A stretch of 39,541 bases of DNA from the NCBI GenBank assembly GCA_019454405.1, contig JACFOH010000002.1, positions 1-39,541 on the forward strand, in the 5' to 3' direction. Shown piece after piece: positions 8,769 to 21,714 of the stretch (within the stretch, counting starts at the first letter, position 1; each line of letters opens with the position of its first letter). This DNA is from Promineifilum sp. GTDB taxonomy: Bacteria; Chloroflexota; Anaerolineae; Promineifilales; Promineifilaceae. The notes under the pieces were generated by a model. The model had not been told where the DNA came from, did no database searches, and worked only from the letters and a program-made list of their open reading frames with translations. The translations under genes and the position numbers were made by a program.

Positions 8769-9322
8769 CACTCGACGTCGTTATAAGTCCAATAACGATT
8801 GGCGAAGAAGTTCCAGAAAAGAACGACCAGAACAGCCACGGCTAGAGACAGGTTATCGGCCAGACGTATAGCGTGGGTCTGGAGCGCCCCAACGGCAGAG
8901 ACCATTGAGCGGAAGGCGGGCGTCGTAAAAAACACGATAGGGATGCGGATCAATATGCCGACTACGCTGACAACGAAGAACATCGTAAACTGGCGGCGGC
9001 GCGAGCGGGAGCGGGAGTCGGGGTAGGTCCAATGTCGATTCCAATAGAAGTTGCTGATCACGGCGGCGACAAAAGAGATAGTCGAGGCGACAGTTGGCCC
9101 AAGATGGATGATGAACTCCTCGCCAAACCCTAACCCGAACAGAAGGTTATAGGCCCATGTTCCGACTGAAAACAAAGCATTAAACGGGTTCAATAATAAA
9201 TTGAAGATGCCAAAATCGACAACAAAGCCGATCATGCCGACGATAAGAAATTTAACGAAGCGCTTGGCCTCCCTGGGGTTTAGCCCAAAGCGATTCGATA
9301 CGACCGTGATATATGTTCCCAT
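8768..9322 (-). CDS. GtrA-family membrane protein (polyprenyl-phosphate sugar flippase type)
   Basis: Small membrane protein of about 184 residues with four predicted transmembrane segments. FVKFLIVGMIGFVVDFGIF opens the GtrA domain; ISNFYWNRHWTY and NRYWTYND are the duplicated N-x-x-W-T-(Y/F) signatures of the family. GtrA proteins are thought to flip polyprenyl-phosphate-linked monosaccharides across the membrane. A longer loop is present between helices 2 and 3. I chose ATG 9322 (AGGA 9 nt upstream); ATG 9331 has the same AGGA directly abutting it. It sits between the ligase and the GT4 gene with almost no spacing. Confidence 0.9.
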   Translation of the reverse strand: MGTYITVVSNRFGLNPREAKRFVKFLIVGMIGFVVDFGIFNLLLNPFNALFSVGTWAYNLLFGLGFGEEFIIHLGPTVASTISFVAAVISNFYWNRHWTYPDSRSRSRRRQFTMFFVVSVVGILIRIPIVFFTTPAFRSMVSAVGALQTHAIRLADNLSLAVAVLVVLFWNFFANRYWTYNDVE

Positions 9323-9333
9323 TCTTGACATTC

Positions 9334-10890
9334 CTAATCAGACAGCGCCTTCGTTTCATCAAGCCGCCGGCCGCGCTTGTTTCCAGTCCAAAACCCGGAC
9401 CAAGCGAACAATTGTAGCAAGCCGATCATCACGCCCAAATGGACGTATATATTATTCACGTAGAGTTTATCTACGAGAAGATGCACCGCCAATGCTACCC
9501 ATGCCGCCAATAGCCCCACGGCAATCCCACGTTCGGGCCACGCCAGCCGCTGGATCAGCAAAATAGTTTGGACAACGATGACAAACCAGAAGAACAAATA
9601 GGCCAGCAAGCCAGGCGCGCCAACTTCGGCCAGAAGGTTGAGGTAATAGTTATGCGCGTGGCCGAGGGCGGCCGGAAAATTGATGAGCGCGTATTCGGAA
9701 TAGGCGGCTTCATAATTACCGAAGCCGACGCCGGTCCACAAATCATCGCGGGCCATATCGACCGCAGCTTGCCAGTGAGCCAAGCGTTCCAGAACGGCAT
9801 AGTTATCATCATTGATATCCACGCCGCGCACATCGCCGAGGGTAAACTCGCTACGAAAGCCGCCCAGACGCTCGGTAATCGCCAGGGCGGGACTAAATCC
9901 GGCCGACGAACCGAAGGCCAGAAGCGCGGACATGGCCGTCGCAGCCACCAGCATTAACCCCAACCCGAGCCAGACGCGACGGGTGCTAAAAAGGACCAGG
10001 ACGGCCGCGCCAGCCAGGAAGCCAAGCCAGGCTCCCCGACTCCAGGACAGGATCAGGCCTAACGAAGCCGCGCCGGCACAGAGAAGCGCATAAACAAACC
10101 ACCACGAGAATGGTCGCAAATGTTCGCCATCGCCTGAGCGACCGCGCCGGCGTGCCAGCCACGAGGCCAGCAATCCCATCACGGTTCCAAGCGCCAGCAT
10201 CGCCGTCAAATTCATATACCCGCCAAACGGGTTAGGCTGTTCAAATGTACCATAAGCGCGATAGAATCGGCCGAGAACCATGAAATGCTCCGGGCCGGTC
10301 CCGCGCAGGCCAAATTGCCAGATCCCGATAAGCGCCTGAATCAATCCCGAGAACAGAAGCATGCCCAGAATCAGGCGCATTACCTTTGAGTATCCCAATT
10401 CAGCTCGACCGGCAAAATCAAGCACGAGCCAAACCAGAAGGGCGATCTCGAGCCATTTCAGAAGCTCCACCAGGCCAAGCATGACAGAATAACTGTCCAG
10501 CAAGGTCAGGGTAGCGATAAAAATGAACAGGAGCCAGGGGAGGTTGAATGCGGTGGCAGGAATCCGCAGCCGCCGGCGGGCCAGTCCCGAACCAATCCAG
10601 GCTGTCAACGTGAGCATGAGAGCGAGTTGACCGCTATCGAGGAGCGAGCTGCCCAGAACAACGCTCTCCAAGGCTCCAAATGGCCCCAGGATCAGGGCTA
10701 TTCCCAGACCGAACAAAGGGTAAGCGAAAGTCAGCAGCAGGATCGCTGAGACAGTAACCAGACCGGCGGTCACCAGTAAAGGCAAACGTATGATGGCCAG
10801 GGCCAGGACGACGGCGATGGCGGCGAGCGCGGCTGTCACTCGCAGCGACCTGTCAACGGTCAGAGTATTGGCGAATCTTCGTGCGATCAA
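9334..10890 (-). CDS. O-antigen ligase/polymerase-family membrane protein (Wzy/WaaL)
   Basis: Polytopic membrane protein of 518 residues with about 11-12 hydrophobic segments, fitting O-antigen ligases and Wzy polymerases. The family core is visible: [17 protein letters not shown], then a periplasmic loop and [18 protein letters not shown], whose histidine is characteristic of the family. It would join or ligate polyprenyl-diphosphate-linked glycans on the outer face of the membrane. The start is a TTG overlapping the UXS stop (TTGA), so it is translationally coupled to UXS. Whether it polymerises or ligates cannot be decided from sequence. Confidence 0.88.
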   Translation of the reverse strand: MIARRFANTLTVDRSLRVTAALAAIAVVLALAIIRLPLLVTAGLVTVSAILLLTFAYPLFGLGIALILGPFGALESVVLGSSLLDSGQLALMLTLTAWIGSGLARRRLRIPATAFNLPWLLFIFIATLTLLDSYSVMLGLVELLKWLEIALLVWLVLDFAGRAELGYSKVMRLILGMLLFSGLIQALIGIWQFGLRGTGPEHFMVLGRFYRAYGTFEQPNPFGGYMNLTAMLALGTVMGLLASWLARRRGRSGDGEHLRPFSWWFVYALLCAGAASLGLILSWSRGAWLGFLAGAAVLVLFSTRRVWLGLGLMLVAATAMSALLAFGSSAGFSPALAITERLGGFRSEFTLGDVRGVDINDDNYAVLERLAHWQAAVDMARDDLWTGVGFGNYEAAYSEYALINFPAALGHAHNYYLNLLAEVGAPGLLAYLFFWFVIVVQTILLIQRLAWPERGIAVGLLAAWVALAVHLLVDKLYVNNIYVHLGVMIGLLQLFAWSGFWTGNKRGRRLDETKALSD

Positions 10891-11831
10891 GCCTTTTGCC
10901 GGAAATATTCAATCGTCCGCGCCAGGCCTTCGGTCACGGGGACGGTTGGCTCCCAACCCAGGATAGCCCGCGCCCTGGTGATGTCGGGCCGGCGCATCTT
11001 GGGATCATCAACGATACGGTCATCCGTAGGTTCGATGCAAATGATCTCGGATTGACTGCCGGCCACCTTGATGACCATTTCGGCCAATTCCATGACGGTG
11101 ATCTCCGTATCAGGGTTGCCGATATTGACCGGCATGGCCTCATCAGAATGGAGCAGGCGATAGATACCCTCGATCAAGTCGGTGTAATATTGGTAGGCGC
11201 GAGTCTGAGTGCCACGACCGTAAACGGTAATGGGCTGGTTGGTCAGGGCCTGGTAGATGAAGTTCGGCACGGCACGGCCATCATTCAGGCGCATACGCGG
11301 GCCATACGTATTGAAGATGCGAACGATGCGCGTCTCCAGATTGTGATACCGATGGTATGCCATGGTCATCGCCTCAGCGAAACGCTTGGCCTCGTCATAG
11401 ACGCCACGCGGTCCGATAGGATTGACGTGACCCCAATAAGTCTCCGGCTGCGGATTCACCTGCGGATCGCCATATACCTCAGATGTCGACGCCAGCAGAT
11501 ACCGCGCCCCCTTTTGCTTGGCCAACCCTAGCGTGTTGTGCGTGCCCAGGGAGCCGACCTTGAGTGTTGGAATGGGATGTTCCAGATAGTCGTTGGGACT
11601 GGCGGGCGACGCAAAATGCAAAACGGCATCGACCGGGCCGGCGACATAGATATATTGGCTGACATCGTGTTTGATGAAGCTGAACCGTTCATGTCCGGCC
11701 AAATGAGCCAGGTTATCCATGCTGCCGGTTATCAGGTTATCCATGCCGACGACAGTGTGACCTTCACTTAAGAAGCGGTCACACAAATGAGAACCCAAAA
11801 AGCCGGCGGCTCCAGTAATTAAAACGCGCAT
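10887..11831 (-). CDS. UDP-glucuronate decarboxylase (UDP-xylose synthase) family SDR
   Basis: Converts UDP-glucuronate to UDP-xylose, a nucleotide-sugar donor. The protein has 314 residues, normal for bacterial UXS. N-terminal [20 protein letters not shown] carries the Rossmann glycines; [24 protein letters not shown] and the intact catalytic motif [13 protein letters not shown] (YxxxK) follow, then [10 protein letters not shown] and [18 protein letters not shown], all typical of UXS. GGAG lies 5 nt before the ATG. First gene of the four-gene glycan operon, divergent from fni across a 134-bp AT-rich gap. Close relatives such as dTDP-glucose dehydratases remain possible. Confidence 0.9.
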   Translation of the reverse strand: MRVLITGAAGFLGSHLCDRFLSEGHTVVGMDNLITGSMDNLAHLAGHERFSFIKHDVSQYIYVAGPVDAVLHFASPASPNDYLEHPIPTLKVGSLGTHNTLGLAKQKGARYLLASTSEVYGDPQVNPQPETYWGHVNPIGPRGVYDEAKRFAEAMTMAYHRYHNLETRIVRIFNTYGPRMRLNDGRAVPNFIYQALTNQPITVYGRGTQTRAYQYYTDLIEGIYRLLHSDEAMPVNIGNPDTEITVMELAEMVIKVAGSQSEIICIEPTDDRIVDDPKMRRPDITRARAILGWEPTVPVTEGLARTIEYFRQKA

Positions 11832-11951
11832 ATTATCTCCAGGCTGTGTATAGTGCCCGGGATTGAATCCAAACCGGTCACCAAACTATCCATTTTATAT
11901 CCAAGAACGCAATTTTACATCCCCGGCTATGTCCGGTCGAATCAGCCGTGC

Positions 11952-11957
11952 TATAAT
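11952..11957 (+). promoter_or_regulatory. TATAAT -10 box immediately upstream of the fni start (leaderless mRNA)
   Basis: TATAAT ends 8 nt before the A of the start codon at 11966, so transcription should begin at or next to the AUG. No Shine-Dalgarno is present. A -35 hexamer is weak or absent. Confidence 0.6.
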
Positions 11958-11965
11958 CCCCGGCA

Positions 11966-13033
11966 ATGAAAGACCGACCCACCCCAACGAACACGCCTGA
12001 AGGCGCCGATATCCACGAGCAGCGCAAAGCCGATCACATCCGCATCAACCTTGAAGAAGATGTTGCCTTCAAGAAACTGACCAATGGTCTGGAAGAGTAC
12101 TTTTTCATGCACCAGGCCCTACCGGAACTGGATCTGGCTCAGATAGACACTTCCGTGCGGCTCTTCGGCAAAACACTCAAAACGCCCTTGCTCATCTCTT
12201 CGATGACGGGTGGGACGGCCAAAGCGCGCGAGATCAACCAGACGCTTGCCGCGGCCGCCCAAGAGGCAGGTATGGCCATGGGGCTTGGTTCGATGCGCGC
12301 CGGCATCGAGGATCCGTCGCTGGAGCCGACATACCAGGTACGTAACGTCGCGCCGGATATTCTGTTATTCGCCAATTTGGGGGCCGTCCAGCTAAATTAT
12401 GGGTATGGGCTAAGTCAATGCCAGCGAGCGGTCGATATGATCGAAGCTGACGCGTTGATCCTGCATTTCAACGTCCTGCAAGAGGCTGTGCAGCCCGAGG
12501 GCGACGGCAATTTCGCCGGATTGCTGGACAAGGTAGCCGCCATCTGTCGCACCCTGCCCGTGCCCGTCATCGCCAAGGAAGTCGGTTGGGGATTTTCACG
12601 AGAGGCCGCCCGGCAATTGGCCGACGCCGGGGTGGCTGCCATCGATGTGGCCGGCTCAGGCGGCACCTCATGGAGCCAGGTCGAGATGTACCGCGCCCCT
12701 ACGAAACGTCACGCGCGCCTCGCCGGAGCTTTCATCGATTGGGGAATCCCGACGGCCGTCTCCCTCGGCTATTGTCGTGAAGCCGCGCCCAACGTATCCG
12801 TCTTTGCCAGCGGCGGCATACGGGACGGCATCGAGGCTGCCAAGTGCATTGCTCTAGGGGCGACGCTGGTCGGGTTGGCGGGCGAATTCTTGCGCACGGC
12901 CGATCGCGATGGCGTGGCTGGCGTTGTTGACCTGGCCGGCGTTATCACTGACGAGTTGCGCGTGGCGATGTTCTGCTCGGCCGCCGGAGATCTACAGGCT
13001 CTGTCGCAAACGCCGTTATACCGATCTTTTTGA
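11966..13033 (+). CDS. fni: Type II isopentenyl-diphosphate delta-isomerase (FMN-dependent)
   Basis: Interconverts IPP and DMAPP using FMN and NADPH; supplies the allylic primer for the adjacent prenyl synthase. Family hallmarks: N-terminal [23 protein letters not shown] (FMN phosphate region), [25 protein letters not shown], then [17 protein letters not shown], where N169, Q172 and E173 are the substrate/metal residues. [12 protein letters not shown] and [14 protein letters not shown] follow. Length of 355 is normal. The mRNA looks leaderless. The prenyl synthase begins 44 nt downstream, so the two probably share a transcript. Confidence 0.96.
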   Translation: MKDRPTPTNTPEGADIHEQRKADHIRINLEEDVAFKKLTNGLEEYFFMHQALPELDLAQIDTSVRLFGKTLKTPLLISSMTGGTAKAREINQTLAAAAQEAGMAMGLGSMRAGIEDPSLEPTYQVRNVAPDILLFANLGAVQLNYGYGLSQCQRAVDMIEADALILHFNVLQEAVQPEGDGNFAGLLDKVAAICRTLPVPVIAKEVGWGFSREAARQLADAGVAAIDVAGSGGTSWSQVEMYRAPTKRHARLAGAFIDWGIPTAVSLGYCREAAPNVSVFASGGIRDGIEAAKCIALGATLVGLAGEFLRTADRDGVAGVVDLAGVITDELRVAMFCSAAGDLQALSQTPLYRSF

Positions 13034-13077
13034 TTCGCGATTAAAGAAGCCAGGTCGACGATATCTATAGCGTAAAC

Positions 13078-14112
13078 ATGACTCAAAAACTCAATGCCCT
13101 GTCGGCGGATTTTCTACCCGCCATCGAAGATGAAATGCGCTCCGTCCTGGGAGCGACTGAACAAGCGTCCAGTGCAACTGATCCCTTCCAGGGCATGATC
13201 CATTATCATATGGGTTGGGCCGACGAACAGTTGAACCCGGTAACCATCAAGAGCGGCAAGCGCATCCGGCCTCTCCTCCTGCTGCTGGCCAGTTCGGCCG
13301 CCGGCGGCGATTGGCAACAAGCAGTTCCGGCCGCGGCGGCAGTGGAGATCATCCACAATTTCTCGCTCGTGCACGACGATATCCAGGACAATAGCCCCAC
13401 ACGGCGTGGCCGCGCGACCCTCTGGACGCTATGGGGGCAACCGCAAGCCATTAATACTGGCGATGCGATGTTCGCCATGGCCCACCTGGCGTTAAACAGG
13501 CTCGTCGATCGAGGCGTGCCGGCCGACATTGCGGTGCAGGCTCTGCGTCGCTTCGACGAAATGTGCGTTGATCTGACACGTGGACAATACAATGACATGA
13601 GCTTTGAGACGCGCGACGGCGTAGCCGTGGATGAATACCTCGCCATGATCTCGGGCAAGACGGCCGCCTTGATCGCTCTGTGCACGGAGTTAGGGGCGCT
13701 CGTAGCTGGTGCGGACGAAACTCGGGTGCAACATTTCGCGGAGTTTGGTCGTAATTTAGGTCTGGCGTTCCAGATTCAGGATGATATCCTGGGCATCTGG
13801 GGCGACGAAAGCGTCACCGGCAAATCCGTGGCAACGGATATTGTCACGCGCAAGAAGACCTTGCCCGTACTTTATGCGCTGGCCAGGAGCGACGACTTGC
13901 AGGCGTTATATGAAGGTAATGGCGAGGACGGCGAATTTGTCCGGCGCGTAGTTACCTTGCTGGATGAGACGGGCGCGCGTCGGTACGCGGTAGACGAAGC
14001 GAAACGTTATTCAGATGGGGCGATCGACAGCCTGTCGGCCGCACAGCCGTCCGGCCCGGCCGCTGAGGCGCTCTTCCAGTTGACCGATACTTTGCTGCGC
14101 CGCGATTTCTAA
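13078..14112 (+). CDS. Polyprenyl diphosphate synthase, likely geranylgeranyl diphosphate synthase
   Basis: Trans-isoprenyl diphosphate synthase of 344 residues. First Asp-rich motif DDIQD (100-104) in FSLVHDDIQDNSPTRRG, second motif QDDILGIWGDE (from about 234), with KRIRPLLLLL near the N-terminus and TGKTAAL-like SGKTAALIALC in the middle. Phenylalanine at position -5 to the first motif and no two-residue insertion in it match the archaeal-type GGPP synthases, so C20 is the predicted product (rule known for the family, inference here). Follows fni and precedes a strong terminator. No clear ribosome site before the ATG. Confidence 0.93.
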   Translation: MTQKLNALSADFLPAIEDEMRSVLGATEQASSATDPFQGMIHYHMGWADEQLNPVTIKSGKRIRPLLLLLASSAAGGDWQQAVPAAAAVEIIHNFSLVHDDIQDNSPTRRGRATLWTLWGQPQAINTGDAMFAMAHLALNRLVDRGVPADIAVQALRRFDEMCVDLTRGQYNDMSFETRDGVAVDEYLAMISGKTAALIALCTELGALVAGADETRVQHFAEFGRNLGLAFQIQDDILGIWGDESVTGKSVATDIVTRKKTLPVLYALARSDDLQALYEGNGEDGEFVRRVVTLLDETGARRYAVDEAKRYSDGAIDSLSAAQPSGPAAEALFQLTDTLLRRDF

Positions 14113-14144
14113 CCCCGGTAGAGTTCGAATATCCCTGAAAATAA

Positions 14145-14174
14145 AAAGAGACCGGCATTTCTGCTGGTCTCTTT
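14145..14174. terminator. Bidirectional intrinsic terminator between the prenyl synthase and rpoC
   Basis: A 12-bp stem, AAAGAGACCGGC (14145-14156) with GCTGGTCTCTTT (14163-14174), and a 6-nt loop. On the minus strand it is followed by a T-rich tract, which suits termination of rpoC; on the plus strand the T tract is shorter. Confidence 0.9.
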
Positions 14175-14197
14175 GATTATTGACTCAACCGCAAAAG

Positions 14198-18646
<4,449 letters not shown>

Positions 18647-18667
18647 TAATGACCTCCCAAATTCTCT

Positions 18668-18702
18668 AAAAACTCTGCCCTTTTCCGATAAAAGGGGTAG
18701 AG
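18668..18702 (-). terminator. Terminator-like hairpin just before the rpoC ribosome site
   Basis: On the minus strand, CTCTACCCCTTTT pairs with AAAAGGGCAGAG (one mismatch, one bulge; loop ATCGG), followed directly by TTTTT (complement of 18668-18672). It ends about 10 nt before the GGGAGG ribosome site, so it would act inside the rpoC leader. Confidence 0.6.
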
Positions 18703-18746
18703 CGCTGCAATTTAATCCAGGTCTGAAGTTCAGTGGCTAAACGCGC

Positions 18747-18778
18747 AAAAGAGCGACTGGACTTTCGTCAGCGCTCTT
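18747..18778 (-). terminator. First terminator-like hairpin in the rpoC leader
   Basis: On the minus strand AAGAGCG pairs with CGCTCTT, with an inner CTGAC/GTCCAG helix (one bulge) closing a GAAA loop, then TTTT. It lies some 25-30 nt after the predicted start from the nearer promoter. Confidence 0.5.
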
Positions 18779-18811
18779 GATTACGTTCTGATTGATCAAA
18801 TTATAAGACCT

Positions 18812-18839
18812 ATTATATCGGCAACCGTCGATATTTCAA
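18812..18839 (-). promoter_or_regulatory. rpoC promoter, proximal
   Basis: Minus strand: TTGAAA (18834-18839), 16 nt spacer, TATAAT (18812-18817). Confidence 0.65.
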
Positions 18840-18879
18840 TTCCTTTAAGCTTATAAAATCGTTAGCCGCGCGATCTAGA

Positions 18880-18907
18880 ATTATACCAATTTTGGCAGGA
18901 AATACAA
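18880..18907 (-). promoter_or_regulatory. rpoC promoter, distal
   Basis: Minus strand: TTGTAT (18902-18907), 16 nt spacer, TATAAT (18880-18885) preceded by TTGG. About 68 bp upstream of the proximal promoter. Confidence 0.6.
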
Positions 18908-18976
18908 GGGCACCATTCATTCGCAAAAAATAATCGCCCTTTGATCATCGGCCGTTTAGATTAGAGAGCATTGCGG

Positions 18977-20114
18977 TTATTCTTTCACCAACTCGCCCGC
19001 ATCCATCGCGCCAGGCCCTTCGCCGACCTGCTGACGGAGATAGGCTTCCATGAAATCGTCCAGGCGGCCGTCCAGCACAGCCTGGGTATTGCCAACTTCA
19101 TGATCGGTACGGTGATCCTTGATCATCTTGTACGGTTGCAAGACATAGGAACGAATTTGGCTACCCCAGGCCGCATCGACGTCCTCGCCCTTCAACGCGG
19201 CAATCTCAGCATTCTGATTGCGACGAGCCAGATCGAACAATTGGGCTTTCAGGACGTTCATCGCCACCTGCATGTTCTGCGTCAACGAGCGCTGGTTCTG
19301 GCATGAAACGACGATGCCCGTTGGGATATGGGTGATACGCACGGCCGTTTCGTTCTTCTGAACATGCTGGCCACCCGCTCCACTGGCCCGAAAGCGATCG
19401 ATGCGCAGATCTTTTTCGTCGATCTCAATATCGATGTCTTCGGCCACATCAGGCCACACCTCCACCTTGGCAAACGACGTATGGCGGCGACTCGAACTAT
19501 CATAAGGGGAGATACGCACCAGTCGGTGGACGCCCCGCTCAGACTTGAGCCAACCATAGGCATAAGGACCGGAGATAGAGATCATACAGCTCTTGATCCC
19601 GGCCTCGTCTCCGGCGCTCTCGTCCATGATCTCGACCTTCATGCGATGGTGTTCTGCCCAGCGCAAAAACATACGTTGTAGCATCTGGGCCCAATCCTGA
19701 GCCTCGGTCCCGCCCGCCCCCGCATGAATAGCCAGGATGGCGTCCTCGTTGTCATAATCGCCCGACATGAGAGTCTGGAACTCCAGTTCGTGCACCTCGG
19801 TCGTCAGACGCTCGACTTCGGCCGACAGTTCATCGAGTAACTCCTCATCCCCCAGATCCGCCAGCTCGAGCGTGTCGGCCAGGGAGCGGCTGATGGTTTG
19901 CCAGACCGAAACCTGCTCGCGCAAGCGAGTCAGCTCACGCATCACTTTTCGGGATTCATCGGGATCGTTCCAGAAATCGGGATCGGCTATCTTCTCTTCC
20001 AGCTTCGCAATTCGTGATTCCTTAGCGGCTACTTCAAAGACGCCCCCGTAGCAAATCGATGATGTGCGTTAATTCGGTTAGTTGATCGATTAATTCTTCC
20101 ACGGTGGATGTCAT
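18977..20114 (-). CDS. prfB: Peptide chain release factor 2, expressed by programmed +1 frameshift
   Basis: Recognises UGA/UAA and releases the finished peptide. The gene is in two frames: 26 codons from ATG 20114 (GAGGAG just upstream) to an in-frame UGA at 20036-20034, then, after skipping one base, 352 codons from 20035 to the stop at 18977 (378 residues in total, normal). The second frame carries HAGAGGTEAQDWA, the GGQ catalytic motif in RASGAGGQHVQ, and the C-terminal NTQAVLDGRLDDFMEAYLR. The codon-recognition tripeptide, normally SPF, is SPY here. It starts 36 nt after ftsY and probably shares its transcript. Because the second frame alone starts at an apparent ATG near 19945, automated calls may truncate it. 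Confidence 0.96.
20034..20048 (-). promoter_or_regulatory. prfB +1 frameshift signal
   Basis: Minus strand reads CGG GGG CGT CTT TGA, followed by A. A Shine-Dalgarno-like GGGGG lies 3 nt before the slippery CTT and the UGA stop, as in the known RF2 autoregulatory site (AGG GGG TAT CTT TGA). Low RF2 lets the ribosome slip and make more RF2. Confidence 0.95.
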
Positions 20115-20150
20115 TACTCCTCGACCGGCTCGCCTGTACCCGGCCGGCTA

Positions 20151-21056
20151 TTATTCGTCAAACAGGCCGGCCACAAATTGGTCGGCATCGAAAGGCGCCA
20201 GGTCCTGGATACGCTCGCCTGTGCCGATAAAGCGCACGGGGAGGCCCAGCTCGCGATAAATGGCGAAGACCATGCCGCCTTTGGCAGTGCTGTCGAGCTT
20301 GGTCAGGACAACGCCCGTGACCTTAACCGACTCCTTGAATTTGGCCGCCTGGGCCAGAGCATTTTGCCCTGTGGGCGCATCGAGCACCAGTAACACCTCA
20401 TGAGGCGCAGCGTGAACGCTTTTCTTGCAGACGCCGTAGACTTTCTCCAATTCCTTCATGAGATTAAATTTCGTGTGCAGGCGTCCGGCCGTATCGATAA
20501 AAAGCAGATCATAGCCTCGAGCGCGGGCCGCGCGGATGCCGTCGTAAGCTACCGCCGCTGGGTCGCCCCCCGGTTGCCCGGCAATGACAGGCACGCTCGC
20601 CCGTTCTCCCCAGATCTCGAGTTGGTCGATCGCCGCGGCACGAAACGTATCGCTGGCGGCGAGCATAACCTTGCGACCCTGCTCCTTATAGCGCTGGGCC
20701 AGCTTGCCGATCGTCGTAGTTTTGCCCGACCCGTTGACACCGACGACCATCACGACCGTCAGCAACCGCTTCTCCTCCAGCTCAAACGGTGGGGGATCAA
20801 CGAGCATGGCCCGCAGTTCACCCCGCAATGCGCTCAAAAGCTGCTCAGCCCGATACAGGCCGTCGCGACGCACGCGCTCGCGCAAGGTATCGACCAGATA
20901 GATCGTGGTCGGCACCCCAACATCAGCCTGGATCAGCAACGCTTCCAGGTCTTCCCAGGTTTCTTCAGTTATATCACCCGCGCCCAGGGCGCCGGCGATC
21001 TGGCCGAACACCGATTGGCGCGTTCGGCTCAGTGATTCACGAATGCTCTTGAACAA
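20151..21056 (-). CDS. ftsY: Signal recognition particle receptor GTPase
   Basis: Docks SRP-ribosome complexes at the membrane for co-translational insertion. The SRP-type NG GTPase domain is complete: [15 protein letters not shown] (G1), [33 protein letters not shown] (G3), [10 protein letters not shown] (G4) and [15 protein letters not shown] at the end. I chose the TTG at 21056 with GAGG 5 nt upstream, giving about 301 residues starting (M)[13 protein letters not shown]; the frame is open further upstream but that part has no FtsY similarity and would overlap xseB. The acidic A domain is essentially absent, as in many short FtsYs. Between xseB and prfB on one strand. Confidence 0.95.
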   Translation of the reverse strand: MFKSIRESLSRTRQSVFGQIAGALGAGDITEETWEDLEALLIQADVGVPTTIYLVDTLRERVRRDGLYRAEQLLSALRGELRAMLVDPPPFELEEKRLLTVVMVVGVNGSGKTTTIGKLAQRYKEQGRKVMLAASDTFRAAAIDQLEIWGERASVPVIAGQPGGDPAAVAYDGIRAARARGYDLLFIDTAGRLHTKFNLMKELEKVYGVCKKSVHAAPHEVLLVLDAPTGQNALAQAAKFKESVKVTGVVLTKLDSTAKGGMVFAIYRELGLPVRFIGTGERIQDLAPFDADQFVAGLFDE

Positions 21057-21112
21057 AACAGCCTCAAAATTTGAACAAAGGATGGAGCGAGATGGGGTGA
21101 TACACGACCACC

Positions 21113-21340
21113 TCAGACAGGTGGCGCCAGATCGACGATCTCGCCGTCTTCGGTCAACTGTTCGACACGAAGTTGGGCTTGATCCAGCAACTGTCCGCAA
21201 TAGGCGGCCAACCACTGACCACGTTCAAACAAGCTCAGCGACGCTTCCAGGGTCAGATTGCCGGACTCCAGTTGCGCAACTGTTTCCTCTAATTGCTGTA
21301 GCGCTTCCTCGAACGTTAGATCCTGCATGGCATCATTCAT
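21113..21340 (-). CDS. xseB: Exodeoxyribonuclease VII small subunit
   Basis: Small subunit of the single-strand-specific exonuclease VII, 75 residues. The family pattern is clear: LTFEEALQQLEETVAQLESG, then NLTLEASLSLFERGQWLA and a short helical tail ending in an acidic segment. The large subunit gene xseA, its usual neighbour, is not in the window. A -10 box lies 7 nt before the ATG, so the message looks leaderless. First gene of the xseB-ftsY-prfB run. Confidence 0.93.
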   Translation of the reverse strand: MNDAMQDLTFEEALQQLEETVAQLESGNLTLEASLSLFERGQWLAAYCGQLLDQAQLRVEQLTEDGEIVDLAPPV

Positions 21341-21347
21341 CCACGCT

Positions 21348-21377
21348 ATTGTATGATAAATTCGCCCCGCTTACCAA
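21348..21377 (-). promoter_or_regulatory. xseB promoter, leaderless arrangement
   Basis: Minus strand: TTGGTA (21372-21377), 18 nt spacer, TACAAT (21348-21353), then 7 nt to the start codon at 21340. No Shine-Dalgarno. Confidence 0.6.
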
Positions 21378-21465
21378 TCGCTTACCATAACGAACCCGAT
21401 TGACTTGATAGTGAAGATGGCCAGGGATTCTCGACTAAGGCTCTTGCTCGAAACAACCTGGCTGG

Positions 21466-21494
21466 TAGACAATAGACGGTACTTCGGCTATACT
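21466..21494 (+). promoter_or_regulatory. Upstream promoter-like site before greA
   Basis: TAGACA (21466-21471), 17 nt spacer, TATACT (21489-21494). Would give a leader of about 210 nt. Confidence 0.4.
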
Positions 21495-21592
21495 TTTCTC
21501 AACTTCGCCATGAAGAGTGCAAACGGAGATCCACGTTCGCTTGACCTTGCTCAACCGCCTGCTAGTCAGTCGCCGGCGGCTTTGAGCATTAC

Positions 21593-21621
21593 TTAATCCA
21601 CGCATCATCAATGCATATAGT
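21593..21621 (+). promoter_or_regulatory. Proximal promoter-like site before greA
   Basis: TTAATC (21593-21598), 17 nt spacer, TATAGT (21616-21621). Predicted start near 21628, right at the leader hairpin. Confidence 0.4.
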
Positions 21622-21625
21622 GGGT

Positions 21626-21667
21626 AAGGAATGTCCAGCCGCGACCCCGGCTGGGCCGATTCTTTTT
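21626..21667 (+). terminator. Terminator-like hairpin in the greA leader
   Basis: Core stem CCAGCCG (21635-21641) with CGGCTGG (21648-21654), extended by AAGGAAT (21626-21632) with ATTCTTT (21659-21665), and a T-rich end. It stands about 50 nt before the greA start codon. Confidence 0.55.
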
Positions 21668-21714
21668 GTATTTAGTGAACCAATAATAAAGTAGTTACGC
21701 AGAGAGAAGTTGAC

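Larger units (their letters stand above)
18647..18976 (-). other. 330-nt rpoC leader region: two promoters and two terminator-like hairpins, no gene
   Basis: This gap between prfB and rpoC holds no plausible coding region or tRNA. It contains two tandem sigma-70-like promoters and two hairpins with downstream T runs, listed separately. From the nearer promoter the leader would be about 160 nt long. Confidence 0.75.
21341..21714. other. 374-nt divergent gap between xseB and greA
   Basis: Holds the minus-strand xseB promoter, two plus-strand promoter-like sites and a terminator-like leader hairpin ahead of greA, listed separately. No tRNA or convincing protein gene is visible; a 28-codon open frame from 21510 lacks support. 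Confidence 0.7.

Noticed and set aside
11832..11951. Promoter for the UXS operon
   Set aside because: A TTGCGT-16-GATAGT pair exists in the AT-rich gap but is too weak to list as a feature.
20151..21036. Long open frames on the plus strand across ftsY and rpoC
   Set aside because: They mirror the codon structure of the minus-strand genes and carry no recognisable motifs.
21057..21215. N-terminal extension of FtsY
   Set aside because: It overlaps xseB in another frame and has low-complexity Arg/Ser-rich content; TTG 21056 has a proper Shine-Dalgarno.
21510..21596. 28-codon open frame (MKSANGDPRS...) downstream of a promoter-like site
   Set aside because: No ribosome site and no recognisable similarity; it more likely belongs to the greA leader region.
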